Positions 1 to 6,717 of a DNA stretch of 21,819 nucleotides are shown here, one piece after another. The DNA comes from a virus. The notes under the pieces are model-generated. The model was not told where the DNA came from. It did not search any database and was given only the letters and a program-made list of their open reading frames with translations. Positions within the stretch are counted from its first letter, which is position 1. Each line of letters starts with the position of its first letter. A program made the translations under genes and the position numbers. The stretch covers positions 1 to 21,819 of the IMG/VR virus record IMGVR_UViG_3300027782_000407. One strand, given 5' to 3'.

Positions 1-723
1 TTCCAATACAAATTGTTTGTTATTAGGTGAGTTTTTACTTATGTTATTTTTATGTTCTTCAGATTTAGGTTCTGAATTAACCTCTCTTAATTTTTGAATA
101 TGTTCTTCACTATGAGTTTTACCTCTAAATGGATTATTCTCTTTCATCCATTTTGAATGTTTGATATTTTCTTTATCTTTCCAGTAACCATCTTTCCCAG
201 TATTAGCTCTACTTATTTTTTGTCTAGTTTCTTCTGAAACTGTTCGGCCTAGAGCTTTTTCTCGGATTCTACTTTTAGTTTCTTCTGAATGGTGTTTACC
301 GTAGTTTGGATTGTTAACACCTTTTGATTTATCACCAAAAGATTTTTTCCATTTTTCTATTTCATCACCACTCTTTTTTCTACCTCTAGTAGGGTTATTT
401 TCTACCATCCATTTAGAATGATTATTAGCAATTACATCTCTATTAGGGTTGTTTGAAATTGTATCACCTCCTTGACCTCCTTCGGCTATATTATATCCTG
501 TGTTAATGGAATCAAAGTGTTTAATCCAATACTTTTCTTTAAGTAACCAAACTTCTTCTGTAAGACACTCTTCTAAAGTTTCTTTTGTAAAATTTTCTTT
601 ACCGTATTTTTTAATTGCTAATTTTAGAATCTTTCCAGAGCCTAAATAACTTGGGTTATTATTTTTATCCTTACCGATATAAATTTTCCCGTTGACTAAA
701 TTTGTTGTTTTGTAAATTATCAT
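1..723 (-). CDS. GIY-YIG homing endonuclease with NUMOD3 repeats, 3' end outside window
   Basis: The frame is open for 241 codons and runs off the left edge. The N-terminus is a GIY-YIG nuclease domain (IIY at residues 2-4, YIG near 15-17), followed by the EKYWIKHFDS and GYNIAEGGQGG blocks seen in phage Seg/I-TevI-type enzymes. The rest carries repeated basic units (NNPNYGKHHSEETK, GRTVSEETRQK, NNPFRGKTHSEEH) typical of NUMOD3 DNA-binding modules. Such enzymes nick or cut DNA at one site and spread by recombinational repair. The start is supported by a strong AAGGAGGT Shine-Dalgarno sequence about 10 bases upstream, unusual in this window. It lies directly downstream of a thymidylate synthase that stops early, as I-TevI does in the T4 td gene. 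Whether it lies in an intron or is free-standing cannot be decided here. Confidence 0.9.
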   Translation of the reverse strand, partial: MIIYKTTNLVNGKIYIGKDKNNNPSYLGSGKILKLAIKKYGKENFTKETLEECLTEEVWLLKEKYWIKHFDSINTGYNIAEGGQGGDTISNNPNRDVIANNHSKWMVENNPTRGRKKSGDEIEKWKKSFGDKSKGVNNPNYGKHHSEETKSRIREKALGRTVSEETRQKISRANTGKDGYWKDKENIKHSKWMKENNPFRGKTHSEEHIQKLREVNSEPKSEEHKNNISKNSPNNKQFVLE

Positions 724-738
724 AATGGTACTACCTCC

Positions 739-757
739 TTTTATAATAAATAGTCAC
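739..757 (-). promoter_or_regulatory. Upstream motif of the GIY-YIG gene (GTGAC-TATTTATTATAAAA)
   Basis: On the minus strand this reads GTGACTATTTATTATAAAA, just upstream of the Shine-Dalgarno of the HEN gene. The 14-base core is identical to one at 18764-18777 and closely similar to elements in front of the other three HENs. It may be a phage-specific (late) promoter. That role is inferred from recurrence and position only. Confidence 0.4.
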
Positions 758-769
758 AACTTTTGTTTT

Positions 770-1459
770 CTACTCAAAATTCTTTAAATAATCTTGATAA
801 AGTTCATCATCCGTTCTATAATCAGTAACAGGTAAATCAGCTACATTCCAAGCATTAACCATTAATCGTCTTGAATCTGGATTTGTTTTGAGGTCGTTGA
901 TTAGATTTTGGATTTGGTCTATTTGACCCTCTATTACATTTTGACTAACAGGAAACTTACCCTCTTCTTTTATTCTCTTTGTTACTAATTCACCACCCCA
1001 ACTTCTCCATTGCTTACCATAAATTGGACCTAACTCACCCCACTTCTTAGCAAACTCATCATCTGTTTTTATTTTGTTGATAAATTCTTCTTGTGTAAAT
1101 CTAACTGCTTCGTGCTCTGTTGGTGATGAATATTCATTAGAACTAAACGTACCTTCACTTGGATATTTAGCCCATTCATTACAATATCTCTTATAAGCAT
1201 CACCATCCCAAATATGACAATTATTATCAACCAAAAACTTAATGTTTGTATCACCACGTAAGAACCAAAGAAGTTCTGTTGCGATTGTTTTGAATGGCAT
1301 TTTCTTTGTAGTAAGTAGAGGAAACCCATCTTTCATATCGTGACGTATTTGTCTTCCAAATACTGAGATTGTTCCAGTTCCTGTTCTGTCTTGCTTTGTA
1401 ACTCCGTTATCAAGAATGTCTTGAAGAAGGTCTGTGTATTGCTTATCTAGTTTGTTCAT
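770..1459 (-). CDS. thyA: Thymidylate synthase, N-terminal part only (ends before catalytic Cys)
   Basis: This is the N-terminal part of thymidylate synthase (dUMP to dTMP using methylene-tetrahydrofolate). Visible family blocks are DRTGTGT (24-30), [11 protein letters not shown] (62-72), [11 protein letters not shown] (144-154) and NPDSRR (193-198). Residues 85-142 carry a long insert, which I recall from phage and Bacteroidota long forms. The match stops at AWNVADLP (203-210), where the chain would approach the Pro-Cys-His catalytic motif. An acidic tail of 19 residues and a TAG stop follow instead. The catalytic Cys, the QRS-D block and the LG-PFN block are absent, so this piece alone cannot be active. 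The tail looks protein-like and may be part of a natural linker. A GIY-YIG HEN begins 47 bases after the stop. The gene is therefore an exon of an intron-split thyA, one half of a split protein, or a broken gene. Confidence 0.9.
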   Translation of the reverse strand: MNKLDKQYTDLLQDILDNGVTKQDRTGTGTISVFGRQIRHDMKDGFPLLTTKKMPFKTIATELLWFLRGDTNIKFLVDNNCHIWDGDAYKRYCNEWAKYPSEGTFSSNEYSSPTEHEAVRFTQEEFINKIKTDDEFAKKWGELGPIYGKQWRSWGGELVTKRIKEEGKFPVSQNVIEGQIDQIQNLINDLKTNPDSRRLMVNAWNVADLPVTDYRTDDELYQDYLKNFE

Positions 1460-1586
1460 TTACTTTAATTTTAACTCTACCTGATGTTATTAGTTCAATT
1501 ACTTTCATACATTCACTCCAATTTTTGCAGCTGCTTAAGTCTATTTGTATTATGTTTCGTTTATCTAGTTTATTTAGAGATCCCAT
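1443..1586 (-). CDS. Small hypothetical protein, 47 aa
   Basis: A 47-residue frame starting [10 protein letters not shown] and ending KVNEQTR overlaps the thyA start by 17 bases in another frame. I do not recognise it. Its support is position: it fills an otherwise empty 127-base gap in an operon where genes overlap or nearly touch. The upstream bases include a long A-run. Two Cys residues sit in its middle (SSCKNWSEC). No function can be assigned. Confidence 0.55.
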   Translation of the reverse strand: MGSLNKLDKRNIIQIDLSSCKNWSECMKVIELITSGRVKIKVNEQTR

Positions 1587-1610
1587 ATACTTTTTTTTTT
1601 ACGTTTTATT

Positions 1611-1757
1611 TTATCTAGTAGTAAGTTCATTATCAATATTAATATCTGCAACTTCTTCTTCATCTTCTAATTCTGTTATTTGTTGATACCACATTGGATT
1701 TGGTAAACCACTATAGTGATCCCAAAGGTCTTCTTCTATTAAATCAATTTTGATCAT
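1611..1757 (-). CDS. Small acidic hypothetical protein, 48 aa
   Basis: A 48-residue acidic frame (starts MIKIDLIEEDLWDHY, contains LPNPMWYQQ, ends NELTTR). Its ATG overlaps the end of the upstream gene by 14 bases, as elsewhere in this operon. The composition looks like real protein rather than random AT-rich translation. I do not recognise a family. Confidence 0.65.
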   Translation of the reverse strand: MIKIDLIEEDLWDHYSGLPNPMWYQQITELEDEEEVADINIDNELTTR

Positions 1758-1944
1758 CTAAATACTTATTAAACATTCGTTTTGCTTTTTCTAAATTTTC
1801 TTTATCTTCTTCCATAATAGTTAGAATAATAAAGTTTGCTTCTTCTTCAGTACATTCACAATCAATTATTCTAATGTAAGTGTAAAGATCAACTCCTAAT
1901 TCATGTGCGATGGCATCATCCATCATATCAAATAGCCCTGCCAT
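1744..1944 (-). CDS. Hypothetical phage protein, 66 aa
   Basis: A 66-residue acidic, helical protein beginning MAGLFDMMDDAIAHELGV. The segment DCECTEEEANFIILTIMEED suggests a small helical fold. It starts 3 bases after the stop of the gene upstream and ends inside the next frame, so it is part of the long operon from the promoter at 3691-3720. I know no function. Confidence 0.8.
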   Translation of the reverse strand: MAGLFDMMDDAIAHELGVDLYTYIRIIDCECTEEEANFIILTIMEEDKENLEKAKRMFNKYLDDQN

Positions 1945-1947
1945 AAC

Positions 1948-2190
1948 TTATCCTTTCATAAAATTTTTAGCACCGTTTACTACTAAGTTTCTTTGTTCCC
2001 CTTCTATAGCTAGAAGTTTTTCTTCTATACTTCTAATAATATAGTCGGATAGTCCCTCTTGTTCTAATCTTTTTAAATACAATCTTATTAACTTCCTAAT
2101 CTTAAGAACTTGTTGATAAGTTTCACATGAATTAATTACTTTCTCAATCCAGATTTCAATATCTACTGGTGTGTTACTTTCTGCTGCCAT
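1948..2190 (-). CDS. Hypothetical phage protein, 80 aa
   Basis: An 80-residue, charged, mostly helical protein without signal peptide or membrane segment. Residues about 20-65 are rich in Leu, Ile, Lys and Glu and could form a helical hairpin. Its ATG overlaps the stop of the gene before it (TAATG), indicating translational coupling. No family recognised. Confidence 0.8.
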   Translation of the reverse strand: MAAESNTPVDIEIWIEKVINSCETYQQVLKIRKLIRLYLKRLEQEGLSDYIIRSIEEKLLAIEGEQRNLVVNGAKNFMKG

Positions 2191-2408
2191 TACTGTTCTC
2201 TTTGGTTTATCATTGCGTCTGCCATTTTGTATGAAACTATTGAGATTATATCAAACTCTGCTGATACATCACCTTTGAAAGCACTTATTAATCCTTCCAT
2301 TGCTTTTGCTGCAAAGTAATCTCTTATAGTTATTCCCGATGTCCACTCATTATCATCTCCGGTATTGGGGAATGCTGGTCTTCTGTATGGGAATTTTTGT
2401 TTTTCCAT
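2190..2408 (-). CDS. Hypothetical phage protein, 72 aa
   Basis: A 72-residue protein with an N-terminal charged, proline-containing stretch (KFPYRRPAFPNTGDDNEW), followed by helices (IRDYFAAKAMEGLISAF, YKMADAMINQREQ). Start and stop both overlap the neighbours through TAATG junctions. No motif identifies a function. Confidence 0.8.
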   Translation of the reverse strand: MEKQKFPYRRPAFPNTGDDNEWTSGITIRDYFAAKAMEGLISAFKGDVSAEFDIISIVSYKMADAMINQREQ

Positions 2409-2656
2409 TATAATTTACTAAATTTTAAATACTGTGCTGCTTTTGCTGCGTTAAGAAAATGTTTTATTGCTACTCCCACTGAGGGTGTTCTTCCTTTTGG
2501 TGTTAGTAATTCTTGTACACTCATTTGTGTATTAGCTTCTCCCCAATGGATGTAATAACTGTACTTCCCATTTTGGTAATACTCTCTGTATAGTTTTACT
2601 TCATTCCCATTTACAATGGTTGATGCTTGAAATTCTTTGTCGTAGCGTCTTATCAT
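2408..2656 (-). CDS. Hypothetical phage protein, 82 aa
   Basis: An 82-residue basic protein. The first half is rich in Tyr and beta-prone (VKLYREYYQNGKYSYYIHW), the second half helical (VGVAIKHFLNAAKAAQYLKF). The start overlaps the stop of the upstream gene by four bases (ATGA). No recognised family. Confidence 0.8.
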   Translation of the reverse strand: MIRRYDKEFQASTIVNGNEVKLYREYYQNGKYSYYIHWGEANTQMSVQELLTPKGRTPSVGVAIKHFLNAAKAAQYLKFSKL

Positions 2657-2889
2657 TTTTTATAATTTCTATCTATTAAATCGAACCAAGTCAAAATTCC
2701 TATTAAATGATATATTGACCAAGAGTCTGTAAACATTGAACTTCCTCCACATATTGGATCTTTAAACATTACTTCATAGTACTTATCTGCAACTAACACA
2801 GTACATTCTGAATTATAGTAGTTGTTGTCTTCTCGTTTCTCAAATCCATTATTTAATAGAAATGGTCCTACATAATGATTTAGTTCCAT
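2653..2889 (-). CDS. Hypothetical phage protein, 78 aa
   Basis: A 78-residue protein with an aromatic-rich core (YNSECTVLVADKYYEVMF) and a C-terminal hydrophobic stretch (WSIYHLIGILTWFDLI) that is more likely an amphipathic helix than a membrane span. It is coupled to its neighbours by TAATG upstream and ATGA downstream. Function unknown. Confidence 0.8.
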   Translation of the reverse strand: MELNHYVGPFLLNNGFEKREDNNYYNSECTVLVADKYYEVMFKDPICGGSSMFTDSWSIYHLIGILTWFDLIDRNYKK

Positions 2890-3242
2890 TATACTAATTG
2901 TAGCTTACTTTTTACTTGATCAAGCATTTTACGTTCATTCTCAAAGATTTGGTCTTCTAATGCTTGACGATCTTTTTCAATGTAAGCATGTACCATATCT
3001 AAAATTATATCGTATGCTCTTGGATGAATTCCTTTTGCAAATGAAAATTTTGTGTTTGTTACTTGTACATTTGGAAATTGTAACATCATGTAGTAGTGAC
3101 GTTTTTCATTTGTTAAGAAATATTTTCTTGAACAGAAAGTCATTCTTACTACTGTGTCTGGATGATTTAAAAGATCTTGAGCAATATCTATAAATTGTTG
3201 TTCTTGCTCTGTTGGTTTGTACTTAAATAGTTTTTTGAACAT
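2889..3242 (-). CDS. Hypothetical phage protein, 117 aa
   Basis: I choose the ATG at 3242 (MFKKLFKYKPTEQEQ), giving 117 residues. A longer frame reaching 3296 would overlap the upstream gene, while 3242 has the usual A-rich leader AAAAGTTATG and sits 10 bases after the upstream stop. The protein is alpha/beta with a charged C-terminal helix rich in Glu and Lys (IEKDRQALEDQIFENERKM). No domain recognised. Confidence 0.8.
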   Translation of the reverse strand: MFKKLFKYKPTEQEQQFIDIAQDLLNHPDTVVRMTFCSRKYFLTNEKRHYYMMLQFPNVQVTNTKFSFAKGIHPRAYDIILDMVHAYIEKDRQALEDQIFENERKMLDQVKSKLQLV

Positions 3243-3252
3243 AACTTTTATT

Positions 3253-3504
3253 TTAATTTTTATAAACTTGTTGATATGCATTTTGAATTGCTCCATATAC
3301 TACTACAATTAAACATAAACAATCAAATATTCCTATAAACCATCTAACCCATAAAGGAGAAGGAAATAATATTGGACACATTATCATCATAATACCAAAT
3401 CCTGTACATACCCATGCTAATAGTAATATAACAATAGTCACTGTTGATATAAATATAACTGCAGGTCCTATTAAAACCCAAATAAATTCTAAAAACTTTT
3501 TCAT
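3253..3504 (-). CDS. Small membrane protein, 83 aa, two TM segments
   Basis: An 83-residue hydrophobic protein with membrane segments at about residues 9-35 (IWVLIGPAVIFISTVTIVIL) and 56-73 (WFIGIFDCLCLIVVVYGAI), joined by a short loop containing MCPILFPSP. It is probably an inner-membrane protein of the infected cell. The start follows the operon's usual leader, AAAGGTTATG. It may act in host takeover, superinfection exclusion or lysis, but nothing in the sequence decides. Confidence 0.8.
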   Translation of the reverse strand: MKKFLEFIWVLIGPAVIFISTVTIVILLLAWVCTGFGIMMIMCPILFPSPLWVRWFIGIFDCLCLIVVVYGAIQNAYQQVYKN

Positions 3505-3509
3505 AACCT

Positions 3510-3659
3510 TTATTTTTTTAATTTTTGTTGAAGTTCTTTCATTTCATCTAGAACTTTTTGTAAATTTTCAAAATCAAATACTTCCCAGTTGGGAATATAT
3601 TTAGTTACATACTGTACCTCTTTGCTAAGTAGTTGGTATCTTTCAAATGTTTGTTCCAT
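3510..3659 (-). CDS. Small hypothetical protein, 49 aa, first gene of operon
   Basis: A 49-residue charged helical protein (MEQTFERYQLLSKEVQY at the start, LDEMKELQQKLKK at the end). It lies 31 bases downstream of the promoter -7 box at 3691-3697, and its leader ends AAAGGTTATG like many genes here, so it is well supported as the first gene of the operon. The C-terminus could form a short coiled coil. No family known. Confidence 0.75.
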   Translation of the reverse strand: MEQTFERYQLLSKEVQYVTKYIPNWEVFDFENLQKVLDEMKELQQKLKK

Positions 3660-3690
3660 AACCTTTATTTTTTATTTGTTTCTAATACTT

Positions 3691-3720
3691 AAATATACGA
3701 AAAAAGACTTGAATAAACAA
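3691..3720 (-). promoter_or_regulatory. Bacteroidota-type promoter (TTG-N20-TATATTT)
   Basis: On the minus strand TTG (3718-3720) is followed after exactly 20 bases by TATATTT (3691-3697), with TTCG directly before the -7 box. It reads into the gene starting at 3659. The TTG lies in the 5' arm of the terminator stem at 3700-3727. Confidence 0.85.
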
Positions 3721-3727
3721 GCCTTTT
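3700..3727 (-). terminator. Intrinsic terminator of the operon ending with the gene at 3733
   Basis: The minus-strand RNA forms an 8-bp stem, AAGGCTTG with CAAGTCTT, with loop TTTATT, one G-U pair and a following run of T. It begins just after the stop at 3733. The same sequence recurs at 14108-14136. Confidence 0.85.
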
Positions 3728-3732
3728 ATCAA

Positions 3733-4254
3733 TTATTTTTTAAAAATTAATTCTCCTTCTCTCCTAGATTCAGCTTGATATCCTGGAATTGTTTTTAGTT
3801 GCTGAAGAATGTATGCTTTGTATAGATTAGATTTTTGAATCTTTCCTTCTTGTTTTTCTGTAGCTTCTATATAAAGTGCATTTGGATCTTCAGATGCTAT
3901 AAAATCTTTTACAATTGCAGTTACAGTTGATAGTATGGTTAATAAAGTTTTTATATCAGCTTTCTGTAACTGTGTTGTACTTCCTCCAACATCGTACCCT
4001 ACATTATAAGTTCTAGGAAGATCTTTTAAAAAACTAGGTAGGTAGTATTGTCTTTCAGCATCCAGTACACTTTCATTATGAAAATCTTCAAACTCTACAG
4101 TAATAGTCTCAGTATAATCTCCAATGTCTACTAAAGCTTTATATTTGTTTTTAAAAGCTCTTGTAAAAGAAAGTGGGGGAATATTTGCTTCCCCAACTTC
4201 TTTCATTAGAATTTCCTTTAAAAGAGGAATCATTAAAGTTGACATCTTACTCAT
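3733..4254 (-). CDS. Hypothetical phage protein, 173 aa
   Basis: A 173-residue protein without signal peptide or membrane segment. It has an N-terminal helix (STLMIPLLKEILMKEV), a middle part with YNVGYDVGGSTTQLQKAD and a C-terminal alpha/beta part (NALYIEATEKQ, YKAYILQQLKTIPGYQ). I recall similar uncharacterised proteins in large phages but cannot name a function. It is the last gene before the terminator at 3700-3727. A TATTTATTGTAAAA element just upstream may give it its own promoter. Confidence 0.85.
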   Translation of the reverse strand: MSKMSTLMIPLLKEILMKEVGEANIPPLSFTRAFKNKYKALVDIGDYTETITVEFEDFHNESVLDAERQYYLPSFLKDLPRTYNVGYDVGGSTTQLQKADIKTLLTILSTVTAIVKDFIASEDPNALYIEATEKQEGKIQKSNLYKAYILQQLKTIPGYQAESRREGELIFKK

Positions 4255-4258
4255 ATTG

Positions 4259-4272
4259 TTTTACAATAAATA
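4259..4272 (-). promoter_or_regulatory. TATTTATTGTAAAA element upstream of the 173-aa gene
   Basis: The minus strand reads TATTTATTGTAAAA five bases before the ATG at 4254. It differs by one base from the elements at 739-752 and 18764-18777. It is a candidate second promoter class, supported by similarity only. Confidence 0.3.
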
Positions 4273-4389
4273 TTAGATAAACTCAATTGTATTTGTTTCT
4301 TTATCCCAATCAAACGTCATTGGCTTTTGAGTGTATTCGTATCTCTCATCCAATACTGATGCATTGAAGAAATGTGTACCACTATACAT
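4273..4389 (-). pseudogene. Remnant of the C-terminus of a metallophosphoesterase (38 aa)
   Basis: The frame from ATG at 4389 gives 38 residues. From GTHFFNASVLDERYEYTQKP onward it matches the last 37 residues of the phosphoesterase at 6009-6716 (GTLFINASVLDERYEYTQKP). About 22 of 35 positions are identical, and many codons differ silently. None of the metal-binding motifs is present, so this is the tail of a second, diverged copy whose front part is gone. A new ATG supplied by the junction would allow expression of a short peptide. The piece sits between the 75-aa gene and the 173-aa gene. Confidence 0.8.
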
Positions 4390-4404
4390 CTAACTTGTTC
4401 ATAT

Positions 4405-4632
4405 TTATAATTCGCCTTCTGTTAAAGGTAATAATTTATCGGTATGTAATATAAAAGGTTTACCTGTTTTTATACATTGAAGAAAAGAATGTGCTTTCAT
4501 TCCATTTACTTCTCCGAAATACATAAAAATCATACCCTCATAAGGATTTGGGTTCTTATCTCTCCACTGCTCAGGTAAACTATCATAATTCCATTTAACC
4601 AATGTTAAGGTCTTTAGGTCTGTGTTTTTCAT
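4405..4632 (-). CDS. Hypothetical phage protein, 75 aa
   Basis: A 75-residue protein with beta-prone segments (LTLVKWNYDSLPEQW, GMIFMYFGEV, SFLQCIKTGKPFIL) suggesting a small beta-rich fold. It starts 4 bases after the upstream stop. Function unknown. Confidence 0.8.
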   Translation of the reverse strand: MKNTDLKTLTLVKWNYDSLPEQWRDKNPNPYEGMIFMYFGEVNGMKAHSFLQCIKTGKPFILHTDKLLPLTEGEL

Positions 4633-4636
4633 AATC

Positions 4637-4903
4637 TTATTTTTTGTTTTTAAATAATTGCAAAGTTTCTTTTAATAAATCCATTTGCTCAATATTAGTA
4701 TTGCCAAATTTATACTGTTGAATAATTGTTTGAGTAAAGTTTAATACTTCTTCCTCACTATAACTTGTTTCTTGTTGATACTTAATACCAATCATAAAGG
4801 CATTGTATAAATCTTGCTTGTAGTGATAATCTCTAAAATTATCCAATTCATTTAAGTTTAATAATCTTTCAGCAACTTCTTCAAGTGTTTCTTTTACTTT
4901 CAT
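4637..4903 (-). CDS. Hypothetical protein with SYSEEEV-type C-terminal module, 88 aa
   Basis: An 88-residue helical protein. Its central segment, IGIKYQQETSYSEEEVLNF, and its end, LLKETLQLFKNKK, match the C-terminal module of the proteins at 10948-11247 and 11249-11980. I recall this module at the end of several uncharacterised Bacteroidota phage proteins. No catalytic motif. Confidence 0.8.
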   Translation of the reverse strand: MKVKETLEEVAERLLNLNELDNFRDYHYKQDLYNAFMIGIKYQQETSYSEEEVLNFTQTIIQQYKFGNTNIEQMDLLKETLQLFKNKK

Positions 4904-4916
4904 ATTTTATTTATTT

Positions 4917-5045
4917 TTAAATTAAAAATATTAAAAAAATTGTAAACCAAATAATTATTGGTTCTAATAAACCACCAAACCAAAACCTGTCGTAATATTC
5001 ATAACACTCTTTTAACTCGTTTTTCATTTTTTTTAATATTTTCAT
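4917..5045 (-). CDS. Small single-span membrane protein, 42 aa
   Basis: A 42-residue frame with a basic N-terminus (MKILKKMKNELKE), a short middle (YYDRFWFGGLLEP) and one hydrophobic C-terminal span (IIIWFTIFLIFLI). It starts 27 bases below the -7 box at 5073-5079 with the usual leader AATAAGATTATG, so it is the first gene of that operon. Probably a membrane-tethered peptide; role unknown. Confidence 0.7.
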   Translation of the reverse strand: MKILKKMKNELKECYEYYDRFWFGGLLEPIIIWFTIFLIFLI

Positions 5046-5072
5046 AATCTTATTTATTTTAAATTTATAATT

Positions 5073-5102
5073 AAATATACGAACTTATTTCCTAATATCC
5101 AA
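5073..5102 (-). promoter_or_regulatory. Bacteroidota-type promoter (TTG-N20-TATATTT)
   Basis: The minus strand has TTG at 5100-5102 and TATATTT at 5073-5079, preceded by TTCG, with 20 bases between them. It drives the operon starting with the 42-aa membrane protein. It lies between that operon and the oppositely oriented LAGLIDADG gene. Confidence 0.85.
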
Positions 5103-5148
5103 ACTTTTTTTAAAATTTTCCATATTTTTCATGAATAAAATACAAAAC

Positions 5149-5166
5149 GTGCATATTTATAATAAA
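5149..5166 (+). promoter_or_regulatory. Upstream motif of the LAGLIDADG gene (GTGCATATTTATAATAAA)
   Basis: On the plus strand GTGCATATTTATAATAAA lies about 10 bases before the ATG at 5177. It resembles the elements in front of the other three HENs although this gene is on the opposite strand, which argues that the element belongs to the HEN genes. Promoter activity is inferred. Confidence 0.4.
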
Positions 5167-5176
5167 CAACAATATT

Positions 5177-6022
5177 ATGGCTTTTAAATTTTCAAATAAA
5201 GTAAACTCTGATTTGTTTACTAAAAACTTTACTCCTGAATCCTCATATATCCTAGGTCTTCTTTGGGCTGATGGGTATATTTCTAAAACTACTAATTCTA
5301 TTAGTTTGCAATGTTTACAAGATGATATAGATTACTTTCTTCCAATTTTTCTAAAAACAGGAGAATTTAATACTTACACTAAAAAACAATCTCTAAATAA
5401 TAAATTAAGTGGTACTATCAACTTTTCTTCAAAACCTATAGCAGACTTTCTTAAAGAGAATAACTATACAAGTAAATCATCAGATTCCCCTTGTAAAATT
5501 CTATCACATATTCCCAATAATTTACATAAATATTTCTTCTTAGGATGGAATGATGGAGATGGATGTTTCTACCACAATTCTAATTCTAACTTAATACAAT
5601 GTATTATTACAAGTTCTCATGAACAGGATTGGAAAGCTTTAGAAAATCTATGTAATACTCTAGATATTCAATTTACAGTACGTAAAACTGTTAGAGCCTC
5701 CTCAAAATACTCTCAATTCCAAATAAATCAAAATGAAAGTATTATTATGTTTGGAGAATATCTTTATTCAGATCCCTCTATAGGCCTGCCTAGAAAGAAG
5801 GAAAAGTATTTAGGTATTAAATCTTATGTAGATTCTAGATCTTCTCGTAGAATATTTTGTTATTCTAAAGACAATATTTTAGTAAATACTTTCCCCACAT
5901 TAATGGAAGCTTCTAATTGGATTGGAAAATCCCGTAACGTATCCTCAGATATTAATGATGTATGTGTAGGTAGACAAGCTACCGCTTTTGGTTATAAGTG
6001 GCAAAAATTTACATTAATATAA
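5177..6022 (+). CDS. LAGLIDADG homing endonuclease with C-terminal NUMOD1
   Basis: The only plus-strand gene supported here. Two LAGLIDADG helices are visible: LGLLWADGY at residues 26-34 and FLGWNDGDG at 121-129, each with the acidic residue that binds the catalytic metal. This makes a single-chain enzyme of 281 residues. Residues about 229-278 (CYSKDNILVNTFPTLMEASNWIG through AFGYKW) look like a NUMOD1 DNA-binding module. Such enzymes cut a long asymmetric site and are copied into the break. The gene ends with a 14-base tail-to-tail overlap with the metallophosphoesterase. A broken second copy of that phosphoesterase's C-terminus lies on its other side (4273-4389), suggesting recombination linked to homing. 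Upstream, 5103-5148 shows nothing else. Confidence 0.92.
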   Translation: MAFKFSNKVNSDLFTKNFTPESSYILGLLWADGYISKTTNSISLQCLQDDIDYFLPIFLKTGEFNTYTKKQSLNNKLSGTINFSSKPIADFLKENNYTSKSSDSPCKILSHIPNNLHKYFFLGWNDGDGCFYHNSNSNLIQCIITSSHEQDWKALENLCNTLDIQFTVRKTVRASSKYSQFQINQNESIIMFGEYLYSDPSIGLPRKKEKYLGIKSYVDSRSSRRIFCYSKDNILVNTFPTLMEASNWIGKSRNVSSDINDVCVGRQATAFGYKWQKFTLI

Positions 6023-6716
6023 TTTCATATTCACCTGTTGTAAAATCAAAATCTATTGTTATAGGTTTTTGGGTATACTCATATCTTTCATCTAGGACTG
6101 AAGCATTGATGAATAAAGTTCCATTTTTATATTCTATACCTCTACCACTATGGATATGGCCGCAAATATGAATCTTTGGTCTAAATCTTTCAATTCTTTC
6201 TGCTAGTAACTCGCATCCTAAATTATCCCAAGGGCGACCTGCTACTGTATCTAAAGTTCCAAATGCAGGACCATGAGTAATGAGAATGTCTGTGTTGTCA
6301 GGAATTGCTTCCCACTTACCTGCTAACTCAATTCCATTTTTAGGAAGATTGAATGCCCAAGAATAGAATTCCGGTTGCCAAGGTGAACCATAAATCTTTG
6401 TACTTGTATCAGTATCTAAATCATATAAATCATATCCTTCATCTTGGAGATAGTCAATATCCAAATATATGTTTAGTAGTTCCTCTACTCCTTCAGGATG
6501 ATTCTCAAACATACGATCATGATTACCTGCTATGAATATTTTTTTATCATATTGCTCAAGTGAATGAAACCAAGTACAGAAATCTAAGATATCATTTTTG
6601 TTATATCCTGAGTTCATTATGTCTCCGGCATGGATTAATAAATCCCCTCCAGGTAAATCTGTAAGGGGAATCAATCCATGTTTTGTATGTGTATCTGAGA
6701 TTACTGTTATTCTCAT
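6009..6716 (-). CDS. Calcineurin-like metallophosphoesterase
   Basis: A complete metallophosphoesterase of 235 residues. The dinuclear metal-site motifs are all present: SDTH (D8, H10), HAGD (D32), GNHD (65-67), ITHGP (H148) and GHIH (H187, H189). The substrate cannot be read from the sequence; phosphodiesters, including 2',3'-cyclic phosphates or nucleotides, are possible. Translation starts behind a strong GGAGGAG sequence that is itself the end of the 30-aa peptide gene upstream, with one base between stop and start, so coupling is likely. It closes the operon from the promoter at 7823-7852 and overlaps the LAGLIDADG gene at its 3' end. Confidence 0.93.
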   Translation of the reverse strand: MRITVISDTHTKHGLIPLTDLPGGDLLIHAGDIMNSGYNKNDILDFCTWFHSLEQYDKKIFIAGNHDRMFENHPEGVEELLNIYLDIDYLQDEGYDLYDLDTDTSTKIYGSPWQPEFYSWAFNLPKNGIELAGKWEAIPDNTDILITHGPAFGTLDTVAGRPWDNLGCELLAERIERFRPKIHICGHIHSGRGIEYKNGTLFINASVLDERYEYTQKPITIDFDFTTGEYEIILM

Positions 6717-6717
6717 T

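Noticed and set aside
755-790. TAG recoding (amber suppression) to let thyA read on into its missing half
   Set aside because: Reading TAG as an amino acid gives a short basic stretch with no thymidylate-synthase similarity and soon a TAA. I see no in-frame TAG inside the other genes. A CTA anticodon in the odd tRNA-like element would leave a badly paired stem.
725-800. Group I intron core upstream of the GIY-YIG gene
   Set aside because: Only about 50 bases separate the thyA stop from the HEN start. I could not find the paired P/Q/R/S-type core elements there, and the 3' part lies outside the window, so an intron is left as a hypothesis.
770-840. Intein in thyA
   Set aside because: No Cys, Ser or Ala intein start block follows the last conserved residue; the frame stops after 19 acidic residues.
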